A stretch of 64,000 nt of DNA from Clavibacter capsici (lineage in GTDB: Bacteria > Actinomycetota > Actinomycetes > Actinomycetales > Microbacteriaceae), in NCBI RefSeq assembly GCF_001280205.1, contig NZ_CP012573.1:2666001-2730000 (forward strand), written 5' to 3'. Below the pieces are notes generated by a model. The model ran no database searches, had not been told where the DNA came from, and saw nothing but the letters and a program-made list of their open reading frames with translations. Made by a program: the position numbers and the translations under genes. Positions 1-9,712 of the stretch are shown in pieces (the first letter of the stretch is position 1; every line of letters begins with the position of its first letter).

Positions 1-1717
1 GGATCGGGATGACCTCGTCCGCGTGCGGCAGCACGAACGCGTCGCCCTGCTCGGCGATCGCGATGACGCGGGCACCGCGCGCGCGGATCTCCTCGATGTT
101 GGAGATGACCTTCTTGTGCAGCGCGAGCTGGTGCGTGGGGCTCGGCACGATGACGAAGACGGGCTGGCCCGGCTCGATCAGCGCGATGGGGCCGTGCTTG
201 AGCTCGCCGGCCGCGAAGCCCTCGGCGTGGATGTAGGCGAGCTCCTTGAGCTTCAGCGCGCCCTCGAGCGCGACCGGGAAGCCCACGTTGCGGCCGAGGA
301 AGAGCACCGCGCGGGTGTCCGCCATCCACTTCGCGAGCTGGCTGATCTTCTCGCCCTGCTCCACGACGGCGGCGAGCTTCTCCGGGACGGCGAGCAGCTC
401 CTCGGTGTTCGCGACGATCTCGTCGGCCGACAGCGTGCCGCGGATGCGCGCGAGGTGCAGCCCGAAGAGGTACAGCGCCGCGACCTGCGCGACGAACGCC
501 TTGGTGGACGCGACCGCGACCTCGGGACCCGCGTGCGTGTAGACGACGGCCTCCGACTCGCGCGGGATGGTGGCGCCCTGGGTGTTGCAGATGGAGAGCA
601 CGCGCGCCCCGGCCTCGCGGGCGTAGCGGACGGCGAGCAGCGTGTCCATGGTCTCGCCGGACTGGCTGATGGAGATGACGAGGGTCGTCGCGTCGAGCAC
701 GGGGTCGCGGTAGCGGAACTCGTGCGCGAGCTCGACCTCGACGGGGACGCGCGCCCACTTCTCGAGGGCGTACTTGCCGAGGATGCCCGAGTAGGCGGCC
801 GTGCCGCAGGCGACGATGACGATGCGCGAGATGTCCGCGAGGTCGACCTCGCCGATCGCGTCGAGGTCGGGGAGCACGACGACGCCGTCGACGATGCGGC
901 CGCGGAGCGTGTTCGCCACGGCGTCCGGGCCCTCGCTGATCTCCTTCGCCATGAAGCTCGACCAGCCGCCCTTCTCGGACGCGGAGGCGTCCCAGGCGAT
1001 CTCGAACTCGTGCGTCTCCACGGGCGCGCCGTGGAAGTCGGTGACGGTGACGGAGTCGGGGCGGATGGCGACCATCTGGTCCTGGCCGATGGCGACCGCG
1101 CGGCGCGTGAACTCCACGAACGCGGCGACGTCGGATCCGAGGAAGTTCTCGCCCTCGCCCAGCCCGATGACGAGCGGGGAGTTGCGGCGCGCGCCGACCA
1201 CGAGGCCGGGCTGGTCGCGGTGCACGGCGAGGAGCGTGAACGCGCCCTCGAGCCGGCTCACCGTGTTGCGGAACGCCTGCTCGAGGTCGTGCGTGATGCC
1301 GTACTCGCGGCCGAGCAGCTGGGCCGCGACCTCGGTGTCGGTGTCGCTGTGGAACTCGTAGCCGTCCGCGAGGAGGTCGTCCTTGAGCTCCGCGAAGTTC
1401 TCGATGATGCCGTTGTGGATGAGGGCGAGCTTGCCGTCGTCGCCGAGGTGAGGGTGGGCGTTCCGGTCGGTGGGGCCGCCGTGCGTGGCCCAGCGGGTGT
1501 GGCCGATGCCGGTGGATCCGTTCGGCAGCGGCGAGGCCTCGAGGTCCTCCAGCAGACGGTCGAGCTTGCCGGCGCGCTTGCGGACGCCGAGGGTGCCGTC
1601 GGCGTCGAGCACCGCGACGCCCGCGGAGTCGTAGCCCCGGTACTCGAGCCTCCGCAGCCCCCCGAGGAGCACCTCGAGGCTCTTGGACTCACCGACGTAT
1701 CCCACGATTCCGCACAT
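1..1717 (-). CDS. glmS: Glutamine-fructose-6-phosphate aminotransferase (isomerising), C-terminus cut by window edge
   Basis: GlmS makes glucosamine-6-phosphate from fructose-6-phosphate and glutamine, the first step of UDP-GlcNAc and hence peptidoglycan synthesis, in the cytosol. The reading frame starts MCGIVGYVGE, so Cys2, the N-terminal amidotransferase nucleophile, is in place. About 572 residues are present. The family is about 610-620 residues, so only the last 40 or so are missing. The two SIS sugar-isomerase domains occupy the second half, and the frame is still open at the edge with a typical GlmS C-terminal stretch (AEQGDAFVLPHADE). It is divergent from coaA, and glmM lies just beyond coaA, so two steps of the same pathway are near each other. 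A TAAACT box 8 bases before the ATG suggests a leaderless or nearly leaderless message. Confidence 0.95.
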   Translation of the reverse strand, partial: MCGIVGYVGESKSLEVLLGGLRRLEYRGYDSAGVAVLDADGTLGVRKRAGKLDRLLEDLEASPLPNGSTGIGHTRWATHGGPTDRNAHPHLGDDGKLALIHNGIIENFAELKDDLLADGYEFHSDTDTEVAAQLLGREYGITHDLEQAFRNTVSRLEGAFTLLAVHRDQPGLVVGARRNSPLVIGLGEGENFLGSDVAAFVEFTRRAVAIGQDQMVAIRPDSVTVTDFHGAPVETHEFEIAWDASASEKGGWSSFMAKEISEGPDAVANTLRGRIVDGVVVLPDLDAIGEVDLADISRIVIVACGTAAYSGILGKYALEKWARVPVEVELAHEFRYRDPVLDATTLVISISQSGETMDTLLAVRYAREAGARVLSICNTQGATIPRESEAVVYTHAGPEVAVASTKAFVAQVAALYLFGLHLARIRGTLSADEIVANTEELLAVPEKLAAVVEQGEKISQLAKWMADTRAVLFLGRNVGFPVALEGALKLKELAYIHAEGFAAGELKHGPIALIEPGQPVFVIVPSPTHQLALHKKVISNIEEIRARGARVIAIAEQGDAFVLPHADEVIPI

Positions 1718-1725
1718 GGGGCACG

Positions 1726-1731
1726 AGTTTA
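1726..1731 (-). promoter_or_regulatory. -10 box TAAACT for glmS (near-leaderless)
   Basis: On the minus strand TAAACT ends 8 bases before the glmS ATG at 1717. It matches the actinobacterial -10 pattern TANNNT, and no Shine-Dalgarno sequence precedes the start. I see no good -35. Transcription would begin at or within a base or two of the start codon. Confidence 0.5.
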
Positions 1732-1811
1732 CCTTCGGGCGTCGAGGAACCCCGCCGCGGACCGCGCGCCGGGCGCGCCCCCGCCGCCCGGTCGCCCCTG
1801 CGGCCCCGCCG

Positions 1812-1817
1812 TAGGAT
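1812..1817 (+). promoter_or_regulatory. -10 box TAGGAT for coaA (near-leaderless)
   Basis: TAGGAT ends 8 bases before the coaA ATG at 1826. The intervening GAGGGGCC contains a purine run that sits too close to the start to be an ideal Shine-Dalgarno sequence, so a leaderless or very short leader is likely. It lies back to back with the glmS -10 box, about 80 bases away. Confidence 0.45.
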
Positions 1818-1825
1818 GAGGGGCC

Positions 1826-2785
1826 ATGCCAGACACCGCGACGGGATCCCCGACGAGCCACGGCCACGTCTCCCCGTTCGTCGAGATCGCCCGGGCCGAC
1901 TGGGCCGCCCTCGCCCCCGCCACGCACCTCCCGCTGCGGGAGACCGAGCTGGTGCAGCTGCGCGGCATCGGCGACCGGCTCGACATGCGCGAGGTCGAGG
2001 ACGTCTACCTCCCGCTCAGCCGGCTGCTCAACCTCTACGTCACGGGCACGAAGAAGCTGCACCGCGACACGAGCGCGTTCCTCGGCGAGCGCGCCAAGAG
2101 CACGCCGTTCATCATCGGCGTGGCGGGATCCGTGGCCGTCGGCAAGTCGACCGTCGCGCGCCTGCTCCGCGAGATGCTCGCGCGCTGGGAGGACACGCCG
2201 CGGGTCGAGCTCGTGACCACCGACGGCTTCCTGCACCCGAACGCCGAGCTCGCGCGCCGGGGCCTCATGGAGCGGAAGGGGTTCCCCGAGTCGTACGACC
2301 GGCGGGCGCTGCTGCGGTTCGTCACGCAGGTGAAGAGCGGCGTGCCCGAGGTGCGGGCGCCCTTCTACTCGCACCTCGCGTACGACATCGTGCCGGGCGC
2401 GGAGGTCGTCGTGCGCCAGCCGGACGTGCTCATCATCGAGGGCCTCAACGTCCTCCAGCCGGCCGCGTCCGGCGCGAAGCTCGCCGTGAGCGACCTCTTC
2501 GACTTCTCGATCTACGTCGACGCCCGCACGCACGACATCGCGCAGTGGTACGAGGAGCGGTTCCTCAGCCTCCAGCGCGGCGCGTTCAGCAACCCGCGCT
2601 CGTACTTCCACCGGTACGCCGAGCTCAGCCCGGCCGAGGCCGTGGCGCGGGCGCGCGGGATCTGGTCCACCATCAACGAGCCGAACCTCGAGCAGAACAT
2701 CCGGCCGACCCGCTCGCGCGCGACGCTCGTGCTGCGCAAGGACGCGGACCACTCGGTCGCGAACGTCCTGCTGCGCAAGCTCTGA
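1826..2785 (+). CDS. coaA: Type I pantothenate kinase
   Basis: CoaA phosphorylates pantothenate with ATP, the first and usually rate-limiting step of coenzyme A synthesis, in the cytosol. The 319-residue length matches the bacterial type I (CoaA/PanK-I) family. The P-loop [12 protein letters not shown] falls at about residues 98-109 and is nearly identical to the E. coli motif. TTDGFLHPN and the downstream segments with SYD and YSHL are also typical. It stands alone on the plus strand between glmS and glmM, converging on glmM with only 18 bases between their ends. The ATG at 1826 is chosen because a TANNNT box lies 8 bases upstream. Confidence 0.96.
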   Translation: MPDTATGSPTSHGHVSPFVEIARADWAALAPATHLPLRETELVQLRGIGDRLDMREVEDVYLPLSRLLNLYVTGTKKLHRDTSAFLGERAKSTPFIIGVAGSVAVGKSTVARLLREMLARWEDTPRVELVTTDGFLHPNAELARRGLMERKGFPESYDRRALLRFVTQVKSGVPEVRAPFYSHLAYDIVPGAEVVVRQPDVLIIEGLNVLQPAASGAKLAVSDLFDFSIYVDARTHDIAQWYEERFLSLQRGAFSNPRSYFHRYAELSPAEAVARARGIWSTINEPNLEQNIRPTRSRATLVLRKDADHSVANVLLRKL

Positions 2786-2803
2786 CGGCGCGGGAGGCGT
2801 GGG

Positions 2804-4153
2804 CTAGATCGCGAGGCGCTCGGTGACGAGCGCGGCGAGCTCCTGCGCGTGGCGCTCGGCGGTCGCCTGGTCGGCGGCCTCCACCATCACGCGGATCATG
2901 GGCTCGGTGCCCGACGCGCGCAGGAGGATGCGGCCGGTGTCGCCGAGCTCGGCCTCCGCTCGTGCGACGGCGGCGTTGACCTCGGCGTCGTCACCGACGC
3001 GCTCGCGGTCGACGCCGCGGACGTTGATCATCACCTGCGGGTAGACGGTCATGACCGAGGCGAGCTCGTGCAGGCTCTTGCCCGTCGCCGCCATCTCCCC
3101 GAGCAGCTGGATCCCCGTGAGGATGCCGTCGCCGGTCGTCGCGTGCTCCGCGATGACGAGGTGGCCGGACTGCTCGCCGCCGAGGGAGTACCCGCCCTCG
3201 TTCATGGCCTCGAGCACGTAGCGGTCGCCGACGCGCGTCTGCAGCACGGTGATGTCGTTCTCGGCCATGGCGATGCGGAGGCCGAGGTTGCTCATGACGG
3301 TGGCCACGAGCGTGCGCTCCGCCAGCAGGCCGCGGCGGGCCATGGAGAGCGCGAGGACCGCCATGATCTGGTCGCCGTCGATGACGGCGCCCGTGTGGTC
3401 GACCGCGAGGCAACGGTCGGCGTCGCCGTCGTGGGCGATGCCGACGTCCGCGCCGTGGGCGAGCACGGCCTCGGCGAGCAGGTCGAGGTGCGTGGAGCCG
3501 ACGCGGTCGTTGATGTTCATGCCGTCGGGATCGTTGCCGATCACCGTGACGGTGGCGCCCGCGTCCGTGAAGACCTCGGGGCTGATGCCGGCGGCGGCGC
3601 CGTGCGCGCAGTCGAGGACCACGTGGATCCCGTCGAGCCGGTGCTGCAGCGTGCCGAGCAGGTGGAGGACGTAGCGGTCCTCGGCGTCGGCGAAGCGGCG
3701 GATGCGGCCGACGTCGGCTCCCGTGGGGAGCAGGACGGGCTGCGAGAGCTGCGCCTCGATGCGGTCCTCGAGCTCGTCGGCGAGCTTCCGTCCGCCGGCG
3801 GCGAAGAACTTGATCCCGTTGTCGGGAGCGGGGTTGTGCGACGCGGAGATCATGACGCCGAAGTCGGCGTCGAAATCCGCGATGAGGTACGCCGTGGCCG
3901 GCGTCGGGATGACCCCGGCGTCGAACACGTCGACGCCGGAGCTCGCGAGGCCGGCGGCCACGGCCGCCGCGATGAACTCGCCGGACACCCGGGGGTCCCG
4001 GGCGACGACCGCGACGGGTCGTCGCCCGGAGTCCCGGGCGTCCTGGCCGAGCACGTGCGCGGCGGCCTGGGCCAGGCGCAGGGCGAGGTCCGCGGTGATG
4101 GTCTCGCCGTTGGCGAGTCCGCGGACGCCGTCCGTGCCGAAGAGCCGGGGCAT
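2804..4153 (-). CDS. glmM: Phosphoglucosamine mutase
   Basis: GlmM converts glucosamine-6-phosphate to glucosamine-1-phosphate, the step after GlmS on the way to UDP-GlcNAc. The protein has 449 residues, normal for the family. The four landmarks of alpha-D-phosphohexomutases are present in order: the phosphoserine loop ISASHNP (Ser at about residue 105), the metal loop DGDADRC, the sugar loop GGEQSGH and the C-terminal phosphate loop [11 protein letters not shown]. It begins 23 bases after the rpsI stop and is probably the third gene of the rplM-rpsI-glmM transcript, which would link cell-wall precursor supply to ribosome synthesis. Confidence 0.97.
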   Translation of the reverse strand: MPRLFGTDGVRGLANGETITADLALRLAQAAAHVLGQDARDSGRRPVAVVARDPRVSGEFIAAAVAAGLASSGVDVFDAGVIPTPATAYLIADFDADFGVMISASHNPAPDNGIKFFAAGGRKLADELEDRIEAQLSQPVLLPTGADVGRIRRFADAEDRYVLHLLGTLQHRLDGIHVVLDCAHGAAAGISPEVFTDAGATVTVIGNDPDGMNINDRVGSTHLDLLAEAVLAHGADVGIAHDGDADRCLAVDHTGAVIDGDQIMAVLALSMARRGLLAERTLVATVMSNLGLRIAMAENDITVLQTRVGDRYVLEAMNEGGYSLGGEQSGHLVIAEHATTGDGILTGIQLLGEMAATGKSLHELASVMTVYPQVMINVRGVDRERVGDDAEVNAAVARAEAELGDTGRILLRASGTEPMIRVMVEAADQATAERHAQELAALVTERLAI

Positions 4154-4176
4154 GGCTGCCGGTGTGCCCGAGCGCC

Positions 4177-4662
4177 TTAGCGCTTCGAGAACTGGGGCGC
4201 CTTGCGGGCCTTCTTGAGTCCGGCCTTCTTGCGCTCCTTGACGCGCGCGTCGCGGCTGAGGAAGCCGTTCTTCTTCAGCGTGGCGCGGTTGTTCTCCTCG
4301 TCGATCTCGTTGAGGGCGCGGGCGATGCCGAGGCGCAGCGCGCCGGCCTGGCCGGAGGGGCCACCGCCGGAGATGCGCGCGACGACGTCGTAGCTGCCGA
4401 GGAGGTCGAGGACCTTGAACGGGTCGTTGACGAGCTGCTGGTGCAGCTTGTTGGGGAAGTAGTCCGCGAACTCACGGCCGTTGACCGTGATCGAGCCGGA
4501 GCCGGGGACGAGGCGCACGCGGGCGATGGCCTGCTTGCGTCGTCCGACGGCGCCGCCGGACACGTTGAGGACCGCGCGGGGGGCCTTGGGGGCCTCCTCG
4601 TTCGGGGTCTCGGTCGAGAAGCTCTCGGGAGCCACGTCGAGGGAGTCTGAGATCTGAGCCAC
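4177..4662 (-). CDS. rpsI: 30S ribosomal protein S9
   Basis: S9 is a small-subunit head protein whose C-terminal tail reaches the P-site tRNA. The 161-residue protein has a 30-residue acidic N-terminal extension before the conserved core ([19 protein letters not shown]) and ends in the expected basic tail with a terminal FSKR. It follows rplM by 50 bases, the classic L13-S9 pair, and precedes glmM by 23 bases. Confidence 0.97.
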   Translation of the reverse strand: MAQISDSLDVAPESFSTETPNEEAPKAPRAVLNVSGGAVGRRKQAIARVRLVPGSGSITVNGREFADYFPNKLHQQLVNDPFKVLDLLGSYDVVARISGGGPSGQAGALRLGIARALNEIDEENNRATLKKNGFLSRDARVKERKKAGLKKARKAPQFSKR

Positions 4663-4712
4663 TGGGTTCGATTCCTTCTGAGGTCTTTGGTCGTCGCTGT
4701 CGGCAGCCGGAG

Positions 4713-5159
4713 CTACTGAGCGACCTGGCCGAGGGTGTACGGGGTGGGCTGCTGAGCAGCGTGGGGGTGCTCGGGGCCCGCGTAGACCTTGAGCTTCTTC
4801 AGCTGCGCCGCACCCAGCGAGTTCTTCGGCAGCATGCCGCGGATGGCCTTCTCGACCGCGCGCGTGGGGTGCTTCTCGAGCATCTCGACGTAGGTCATCG
4901 AGGAGAGGCCGCCCGGGTAGCCGGAGTGGCGGTAGGCCAGCTTCTTCTCGAGCTTCTGGCCCGTGAGCGCCACCTTGTCGGCGTTGACGATGATCACGAA
5001 GTCGCCCATGTCCATGTGCTGGGCGAAGGTGGCCTTGTGCTTGCCGCGCAGGAGCGCGGCGGCGTGGCTGGCGAGACGGCCGAGGACGATGTCCGTGGCG
5101 TCGATGACGACCCAGTCGTGCTGGACCTCACTGGCCTTGGGGGAATAGGTGCGCGTCAT
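4713..5159 (-). CDS. rplM: 50S ribosomal protein L13
   Basis: L13 is an early-assembling large-subunit protein that binds 23S rRNA. The 148-residue product begins [16 protein letters not shown] and carries the core [14 protein letters not shown]. The open frame runs on upstream to 5318, but the ATG at 5159 is preceded by a good AAGAAGG ribosome-binding site and matches the family start. It heads the rplM-rpsI-glmM operon. A consensus-like promoter with a 17-base spacer lies at 5290-5318, which gives a leader of about 120 bases. Confidence 0.97.
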   Translation of the reverse strand: MTRTYSPKASEVQHDWVVIDATDIVLGRLASHAAALLRGKHKATFAQHMDMGDFVIIVNADKVALTGQKLEKKLAYRHSGYPGGLSSMTYVEMLEKHPTRAVEKAIRGMLPKNSLGAAQLKKLKVYAGPEHPHAAQQPTPYTLGQVAQ

Positions 5160-5212
5160 TGATCTGACTGCCTTCTTTTCGAGGTGAGATGGTCGTGGAT
5201 CCCGCTCCGTGG

Positions 5213-5230
5213 GCGTTCTGACGAGAACGC
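5213..5230 (-). promoter_or_regulatory. Leader hairpin upstream of rplM
   Basis: A perfect 7-base-pair inverted repeat (GCGTTCT / AGAACGC) with a 4-base loop lies in the rplM leader, about 55 bases before the start codon. L13 leaders in some other bacteria carry autoregulatory structures. Whether this one does is inference. Confidence 0.35.
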
Positions 5231-5289
5231 ATCCGGTGGAGGGCTCAACCTTGTACGTCGCCGCACGCAGGCGTGCAGACAACCGGTTC

Positions 5290-5318
5290 AGAGTACGCGA
5301 TCGGAGCGGATCAGGCAA
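5290..5318 (-). promoter_or_regulatory. Promoter of the rplM-rpsI-glmM operon
   Basis: On the minus strand, -35 TTGCCT (5313-5318) and -10 TACTCT (5290-5295) are separated by exactly 17 bases. The predicted transcription start is near 5283. The -35 overlaps the stop codon of truA. Confidence 0.65.
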
Positions 5319-6299
5319 TCCCGGGCGTGTCGGCCAGCCGTGCGAGGTCGCGGGCGGCCTGCTCGGCGCCGTCGACGACCGGATCCACCTCGTGCGCGCC
5401 CCGCCGGTTCCGGGTGATCGCGTTGCGGGCCTCGAGCTCCTCGTCCGCCGGGTAGCCGACCCTCTCGAGCACGAGCCCGCGTGCCGGCATGACGCTGAAC
5501 TCGCTGGTGCGCTCGCGGATCTCGAGCAGCTCCCGCAGGCGGGCGACGGTCGCCCGGCCGGACGCCGCCGCGACGCACGCGCCGACGAGCGCGCGCACCA
5601 TGCTGTGGCAGAAGGCGTCCGCCCGCACGACCGCCTCGAGCGCGCCGTCCGCCGCGCGCGTCCACGTCAGCTCCTGCAGCGTGCGGATGGTCGACGCGCC
5701 CTCGCGCGGCTTGCAGTACGCGGCGAAGTCGTGGAGCCCCAGGAGCGCGTCGGCGGCCTCCTGCAGCCGGGCGTCATCGAGCTCGACCGGCACCTCGACC
5801 GTGCGGTGCCGCTGCAGGGGGTCGCGCGGGCCGGCGGCGTCGGCGATCCGGTAGCGGTAGGCCCGCCAGGTCGCGGAGAACCTCGCGTCGAAGCCCGCGG
5901 GCGCGGGGGCGCACGCGAGCACCACCACGTCGGAGCGCGCGCCGAGCACGCCGTTCAGGCGCCGGGCGAGCGCGGGCGCGGCGCGCTCCACGGACGGGAC
6001 GTGCGGCCCTCCCCCGCGGCGTCCGTCGCGGCACGGCCGCGCGGCGGTCGGTCGAGGGAGGCCACCTGCTCGTCGGTCAGGTCGAGATGGGCCACCTGGC
6101 CGGTGGCGTGCACCCCCGCGTCGGTGCGGCCGGCGACGACCAGCGCCGGCGCGGGCGGCGTGCGCGCGAGGAGCTGCGCGAGCGCGTCCTCGAGCACGCC
6201 CTGCACCGTGCGGAGGCCGGGCTGCTTCGCCCAGCCGGCGAACCCGGTGCCGTCGTAAGCCACGTCGAGGCGGACGCGCGCGCCGCCGTCCCCGGTCAT
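5311..6299 (-). pseudogene. truA: tRNA pseudouridine(38-40) synthase TruA, split by an apparent frameshift
   Basis: TruA makes pseudouridine at positions 38-40 of the tRNA anticodon stem. The N-terminal part reads from an ATG at 6299 ([20 protein letters not shown], with catalytic-Asp motif GRTDAGVHA). The C-terminal part, from about 5991 down to a stop at 5311, continues in a different frame ([37 protein letters not shown]). One extra G in the five-G run at 6011-6015 (written C on the plus strand) would join the halves into a protein of about 329 residues reading [13 protein letters not shown] across the junction. The break lies in a poorly conserved part of the family. It may be a real mutation, a slippery tract or a sequencing error. 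TruA normally follows rplQ in actinobacteria. The ATG overlaps the stop of the GNAT gene by 4 bases. Confidence 0.8.
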
Positions 6300-7387
6300 C
6301 GGTCGGCGGATCCCCGCGGCCGGGTCGTGCCGACCTCGCGCTCGTACACGGCCGAGCGGCTGGCCTGCGTGAAGCCGACGTGCTCGTACAGGTCGAGCGC
6401 GCCGGTGGGGCTGTCGAGGTCGACGTCGAGCACCGCGCGCTGCAGTCCCTCGGCGCGGAAGCCCTGGAAGGCGGCCGACAGCAGCGCCTGGGCCAGGCGG
6501 CGGCCGCGGAACTCGCGCCGCACGCCGACGAGGCCGATGTAGGCCGACGTGTAGCCGGCGGCCTCCCAGTGGTCCGGGGAGACCTCCGCCAGGGCGAAGC
6601 CGGCGACGACCGCGTCCTCGCCGTCGCCCGTCACCGCGATGACCGACAGGTCGTCGCGGGAGGTCGGCAGCGAGAGGAAGGCCTCCCAGCGCTCGGCGCT
6701 GATGGGCTCGGATCCCCAGTGGTCGCGGAACACCTCGTTCTTGGCCTGGCGCACGCGCTCCCACCACTCGCGCGCGACCGGGATCAGCCGGAGGCCCTCG
6801 GGCGACGGGACCTCGGGGATCTCGGCGGCGAGGTCGCGGTGCATCTCGACGAAGTAGCGGCCGACGCGGAGCCCGCGGGACGCGAACAGCGCCGCGGCGC
6901 CCGCGTCGTCCGCCTGCGCCTCGGTGGAGAGGCGCGTCGGCACGGATCCGTCGATGTGGGGCGCGGGCTGGGCCACCGCGAGCTTCTGCGTCGCGCGCGC
7001 GATCTGCCAGTCGAGCAGGCGTCCGCCGACGCCGGTGCGGCGGAGGTCGGGGCGGACGGCGCCGGAGATGTCCGCGCGCACGACGGTCTCGTCGTCGGGC
7101 TTCACGAGGGCGTGGCCCTCCGCGGCGAGGCGGCCGTCGGCGTCCACGGCGACGATGCCGTCCCGGGCGACGTCCACGTACGAGAACCCGAGCGCCATGG
7201 CGATCTCGTCGCGGGAGGCGCGGTGCTCGGGGTGGTCGGCGTCGGCCACGGCGCTCTGCAGGTCCGCGAGCGCGTCGACGTCGTCGAGCGACATGGCCCG
7301 CCACGTGATGCCGTCGGGGCCCTCGGGGAGCGGGATCGGGGCGGTGGAGGAGGCGTCGTCCGGCATGGTCGTGCTGCTGTCGGTCAT
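6296..7387 (-). CDS. Two-domain GNAT acetyltransferase
   Basis: The protein belongs to the GCN5-related N-acetyltransferases, which move an acetyl group from acetyl-CoA to an amine. The substrate is not evident. It has 363 residues in two GNAT-like halves, as in mycothiol-synthase-type proteins. The C-terminal half carries a clear acetyl-CoA loop ([17 protein letters not shown]) and ends LYEHVGF. The start at 7387 is preferred over an in-frame codon at 7438 because TACCCT, a -10-like box, lies 6 bases upstream, which suggests a leaderless message. The stop overlaps the truA start (ATGA), so the two are co-transcribed and probably translationally coupled. A terminator separates it from rplQ. 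Confidence 0.85.
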   Translation of the reverse strand: MTDSSTTMPDDASSTAPIPLPEGPDGITWRAMSLDDVDALADLQSAVADADHPEHRASRDEIAMALGFSYVDVARDGIVAVDADGRLAAEGHALVKPDDETVVRADISGAVRPDLRRTGVGGRLLDWQIARATQKLAVAQPAPHIDGSVPTRLSTEAQADDAGAAALFASRGLRVGRYFVEMHRDLAAEIPEVPSPEGLRLIPVAREWWERVRQAKNEVFRDHWGSEPISAERWEAFLSLPTSRDDLSVIAVTGDGEDAVVAGFALAEVSPDHWEAAGYTSAYIGLVGVRREFRGRRLAQALLSAAFQGFRAEGLQRAVLDVDLDSPTGALDLYEHVGFTQASRSAVYEREVGTTRPRGSADR

Positions 7388-7393
7388 CCCTCC

Positions 7394-7399
7394 AGGGTA
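7394..7399 (-). promoter_or_regulatory. -10 box TACCCT for the GNAT-truA unit (leaderless)
   Basis: TACCCT ends 6 bases before the ATG at 7387. The GGAGGG between them abuts the start codon, too close to work as a Shine-Dalgarno sequence, so initiation on a leaderless mRNA is the simpler reading. Confidence 0.5.
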
Positions 7400-7441
7400 G
7401 CGGGGCGGCCGCGGTGCCTCCCGGGCGGGCCGCCGCACGCA

Positions 7442-7478
7442 CGAGAGCCCCCGACACGCAGGGCGACGGGGGCTCTCG
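7442..7478 (-). terminator. Terminator after rplQ
   Basis: A perfect 12-base-pair stem (CGAGAGCCCCCG / CGGGGGCTCTCG) with a 13-base loop begins 14 bases after the rplQ stop. No U-run follows, as is usual in G+C-rich actinobacteria. It closes the alpha operon. Confidence 0.7.
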
Positions 7479-7491
7479 GGTGGTGCGGGTG

Positions 7492-8061
7492 CTACTTGTC
7501 GGACTTCTCCGCGGCGTCGGCCTCGACCTCGGCGGCGGCCTCGTCGGTCGTCTCCGCGGGGGTCGCGTCGGTGTGCTCGACGGCGTCGGTCTCCTCGACG
7601 GGGACCTCGGTCGCCTCGTCCTCGGCGGGCGCCTCGGCGACCGGAGCAGCGGCGGCCGGGGCCGTCGTGGTCGCGGTGCGCGAGGAGCGGACCTTCGGGG
7701 TCACGGGCTCGAGCACGAGCTCGATCTGCACCATGGGGGCGTTGTCGCCCTTGCGGAAGCCGAGCTTCGTGATGCGGGTGTAGCCGCCGTCGCGCTCGGC
7801 GACGAGGGGCGCGATCTCCGTGAAGAGCTCGTGGACGACGCTCTTCGAGGGGATGACGCCCATGACGCGGCGACGGGCGTGCAGGTCGCCGCGCTTGGCG
7901 AACGTCACGAGGCGCTCGGCGACGGGACGCAGGCGCTTGGCCTTCGTCTCGGTCGTCTTGATGGACTTGTGCTCGAACAGGCTCTGGGCGAGGTTCGCGA
8001 GCATGAGGCGCTCGTGCGCCGGGCCGCCTCCGAGGCGGGGACCCTTGGTGGGCTTGGGCAT
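7492..8061 (-). CDS. rplQ: 50S ribosomal protein L17 with an acidic C-terminal tail
   Basis: L17 sits near the peptide exit tunnel of the large subunit. The core ([20 protein letters not shown] to QIELV) is typical and about 120 residues long. The remaining 65 or so residues are a low-complexity Ala/Glu/Thr/Val tail, which makes the protein 189 residues long. It is the last gene of the alpha operon, 50 bases after rpoA, and is followed by a strong terminator. Confidence 0.97.
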   Translation of the reverse strand: MPKPTKGPRLGGGPAHERLMLANLAQSLFEHKSIKTTETKAKRLRPVAERLVTFAKRGDLHARRRVMGVIPSKSVVHELFTEIAPLVAERDGGYTRITKLGFRKGDNAPMVQIELVLEPVTPKVRSSRTATTTAPAAAAPVAEAPAEDEATEVPVEETDAVEHTDATPAETTDEAAAEVEADAAEKSDK

Positions 8062-8111
8062 TGTCTATGTCTCCGTAATGGTCGAAAGGAAGTCGGGCCG
8101 GGGCCGGACGA

Positions 8112-9107
8112 TCAGTTGGTGGTGGTCTCGTCCTCGTCGTAGCTGTAGTAGTGCGCGCCGTCGAAGCCGGGGACGGCGTCCTTCAGCGACAGACCCAGCT
8201 CGACCAGCTTGTCCTTGACCTCATCCACGGACTTCTGGCCGAAGTTGCGGATGTTCATGAGCTGCGTCTCCGAGAGGGCGACGAGCTCGCTGACGTTGTT
8301 GATGCCCTCGCGCTTGAGGCAGTTGTACGACCGGACCGAGAGGTCGAGGTCCTCGATGGGCATCGACAGCTCGGAGCTGAGGACGGCGTCGACCGGCGCG
8401 GGGCCGATCTCGATGCCCTCGGCCGCGGTGTTGAGCTCGCGCGCCAGGCCGAAGAGCTCGGTCAGCGTGCGGCCGGCCGACGCGATGGCGTCGCGGGGCG
8501 TGATGGCCGACTTGGTCTCGACGTCGACCACGAGGCGGTCGAAGTCGGTGCGCTCGCCGGCACGGGTGGCCTCGACGCGGTAGGTGACCTTGAGCACGGG
8601 CGAGTAGATCGAGTCGACCGGGATCTGGCCGGCCTCGCTGAACTCGCTGCGGTTCTGGGTCGCCGAGACGTAGCCGCGGCCGCGCTCGATCGTGAGCTCC
8701 AGCTCGAACTTCGCCTTCTCGTTGAGCGTGGCGATGACGAGCTCGGGGTTGTGGATCTCGACGCCCGCGGGAGCGGAGATGTCGGCGGCCGTGACCTGGC
8801 CCGCACCCTGCTTGCGCAGGTACGCGGTGATCGGCTCGTCGTGCTCGCTGGAGACGACGAGGCCCTTGATGTTGAGGATGATCTCGGTCACGTCCTCCTT
8901 CACGCCGGGGACGGTGCTGAACTCGTGCAGCACGCCGTCGATGCGGATGCTGGTGACGGCCGCGCCGGGGATGGACGAGAGGAGCGTGCGGCGGAGCGAG
9001 TTGCCGAGCGTGTAGCCGAAGCCGGGCTCCAGCGGCTCGATGACGAACCGCGAGCGGAACTCCGAGATCTGCTCCTCGGTGAGGGTGGGGCGCTGCGCAA
9101 TGAGCAC
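8112..9107 (-). CDS. rpoA: DNA-directed RNA polymerase subunit alpha
   Basis: The alpha dimer is the scaffold for beta and beta-prime assembly, and its C-terminal domain contacts UP elements and activators. The 331-residue product starts at GTG 9107 ([13 protein letters not shown]), preceded by AAAGGAAA. An in-frame ATG at 9203 is rejected because it would add 32 residues with no family counterpart. The N-terminal domain ([20 protein letters not shown]) and the C-terminal helix-hairpin-helix domain ([25 protein letters not shown]) are complete. It lies between rpsK and rplQ. The rpsD gene, often found just upstream in actinobacteria, is absent here. Confidence 0.98.
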   Translation of the reverse strand: MLIAQRPTLTEEQISEFRSRFVIEPLEPGFGYTLGNSLRRTLLSSIPGAAVTSIRIDGVLHEFSTVPGVKEDVTEIILNIKGLVVSSEHDEPITAYLRKQGAGQVTAADISAPAGVEIHNPELVIATLNEKAKFELELTIERGRGYVSATQNRSEFSEAGQIPVDSIYSPVLKVTYRVEATRAGERTDFDRLVVDVETKSAITPRDAIASAGRTLTELFGLARELNTAAEGIEIGPAPVDAVLSSELSMPIEDLDLSVRSYNCLKREGINNVSELVALSETQLMNIRNFGQKSVDEVKDKLVELGLSLKDAVPGFDGAHYYSYDEDETTTN

Positions 9108-9210
9108 TGTGTTGTTTCCTTTCGGCGAGGCGACCGATATATGACGCCTGCGATGCCCCCCGGGTGGCGGCCCGGGCGGGTAGAGATTTGGTCGATCGGA
9201 CACACGGCGG

Positions 9211-9259
9211 ATCGGCCGACGCCGTCCCCTCCTGACGGAGCGGGACGGCAGCGGCCGAT
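9211..9259 (-). promoter_or_regulatory. Long RNA hairpin between rpsK and rpoA
   Basis: The plus-strand halves ATCGGCCG (9211-9218) and GCCGTCCC (9221-9228) pair with GGGACGGC (9242-9249) and CGGCCGAT (9252-9259). A 2x2 internal loop lies between them, and an apical CTCC/GGAG stem is capped by TGAC. This is about 20 base pairs, ending 10 bases after the rpsK stop. It could be a partial terminator or an RNA-processing stem that sets the rpoA level relative to the ribosomal genes. Confidence 0.6.
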
Positions 9260-9268
9260 CAGCGCGAG

Positions 9269-9667
9269 CTAGACGCGGCGGCGCTTGGGCGGGCGGCAGC
9301 CGTTGTGCGCCTGCGGGGTGACGTCGTTGATCGAGCCCACCTCGAGGCCGGCGGCCTGGAGCGAGCGGATCGCGGTCTCACGGCCGGAGCCGGGTCCCTT
9401 GACGAACACGTCGACCTTCTTCATGCCGTGCTCCTGCGCCTGGCGGGCGGCCGACTCGGCGGCGAGCTGCGCGGCGAACGGCGTCGACTTGCGCGAGCCG
9501 TTGTAGCCGACGACGCCCGAGGACGCCCAGCTGATGACGGCGCCGGTCGGGTCCGTGATCGAGACGATGGTGTTGTTGAAGGTGCTCTTGATGTGGGCCT
9601 GGCCCACGGCGATGTTCTTCTTGTCCTTGCGGCGCGGCTTGCGAACGGCCGACTTGGGTGCTGCCAT
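9269..9667 (-). CDS. rpsK: 30S ribosomal protein S11
   Basis: S11 forms part of the 30S platform near the mRNA exit. The protein has 132 residues with the conserved segments [32 protein letters not shown] and the C-terminal [11 protein letters not shown]. It follows rpsM by 45 bases. A 161-base gap with a long hairpin separates it from rpoA. Confidence 0.98.
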
Positions 9668-9712
9668 GGAATTCTCCTGTGTCTACGGGTGGCGAGGGCG
9701 CTGGCCGACGGC

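Noticed and set aside
23-1819. A plus-strand open frame of 598 codons at the left edge
   Set aside because: It is antisense to glmS, which has the correct start, nucleophile Cys and SIS domains.
9108-9203. Extension of rpoA to an ATG at 9203
   Set aside because: The extra 32 residues have no counterpart in RNA polymerase alpha, and the GTG at 9107 has a good AAAGGAAA ribosome-binding site.
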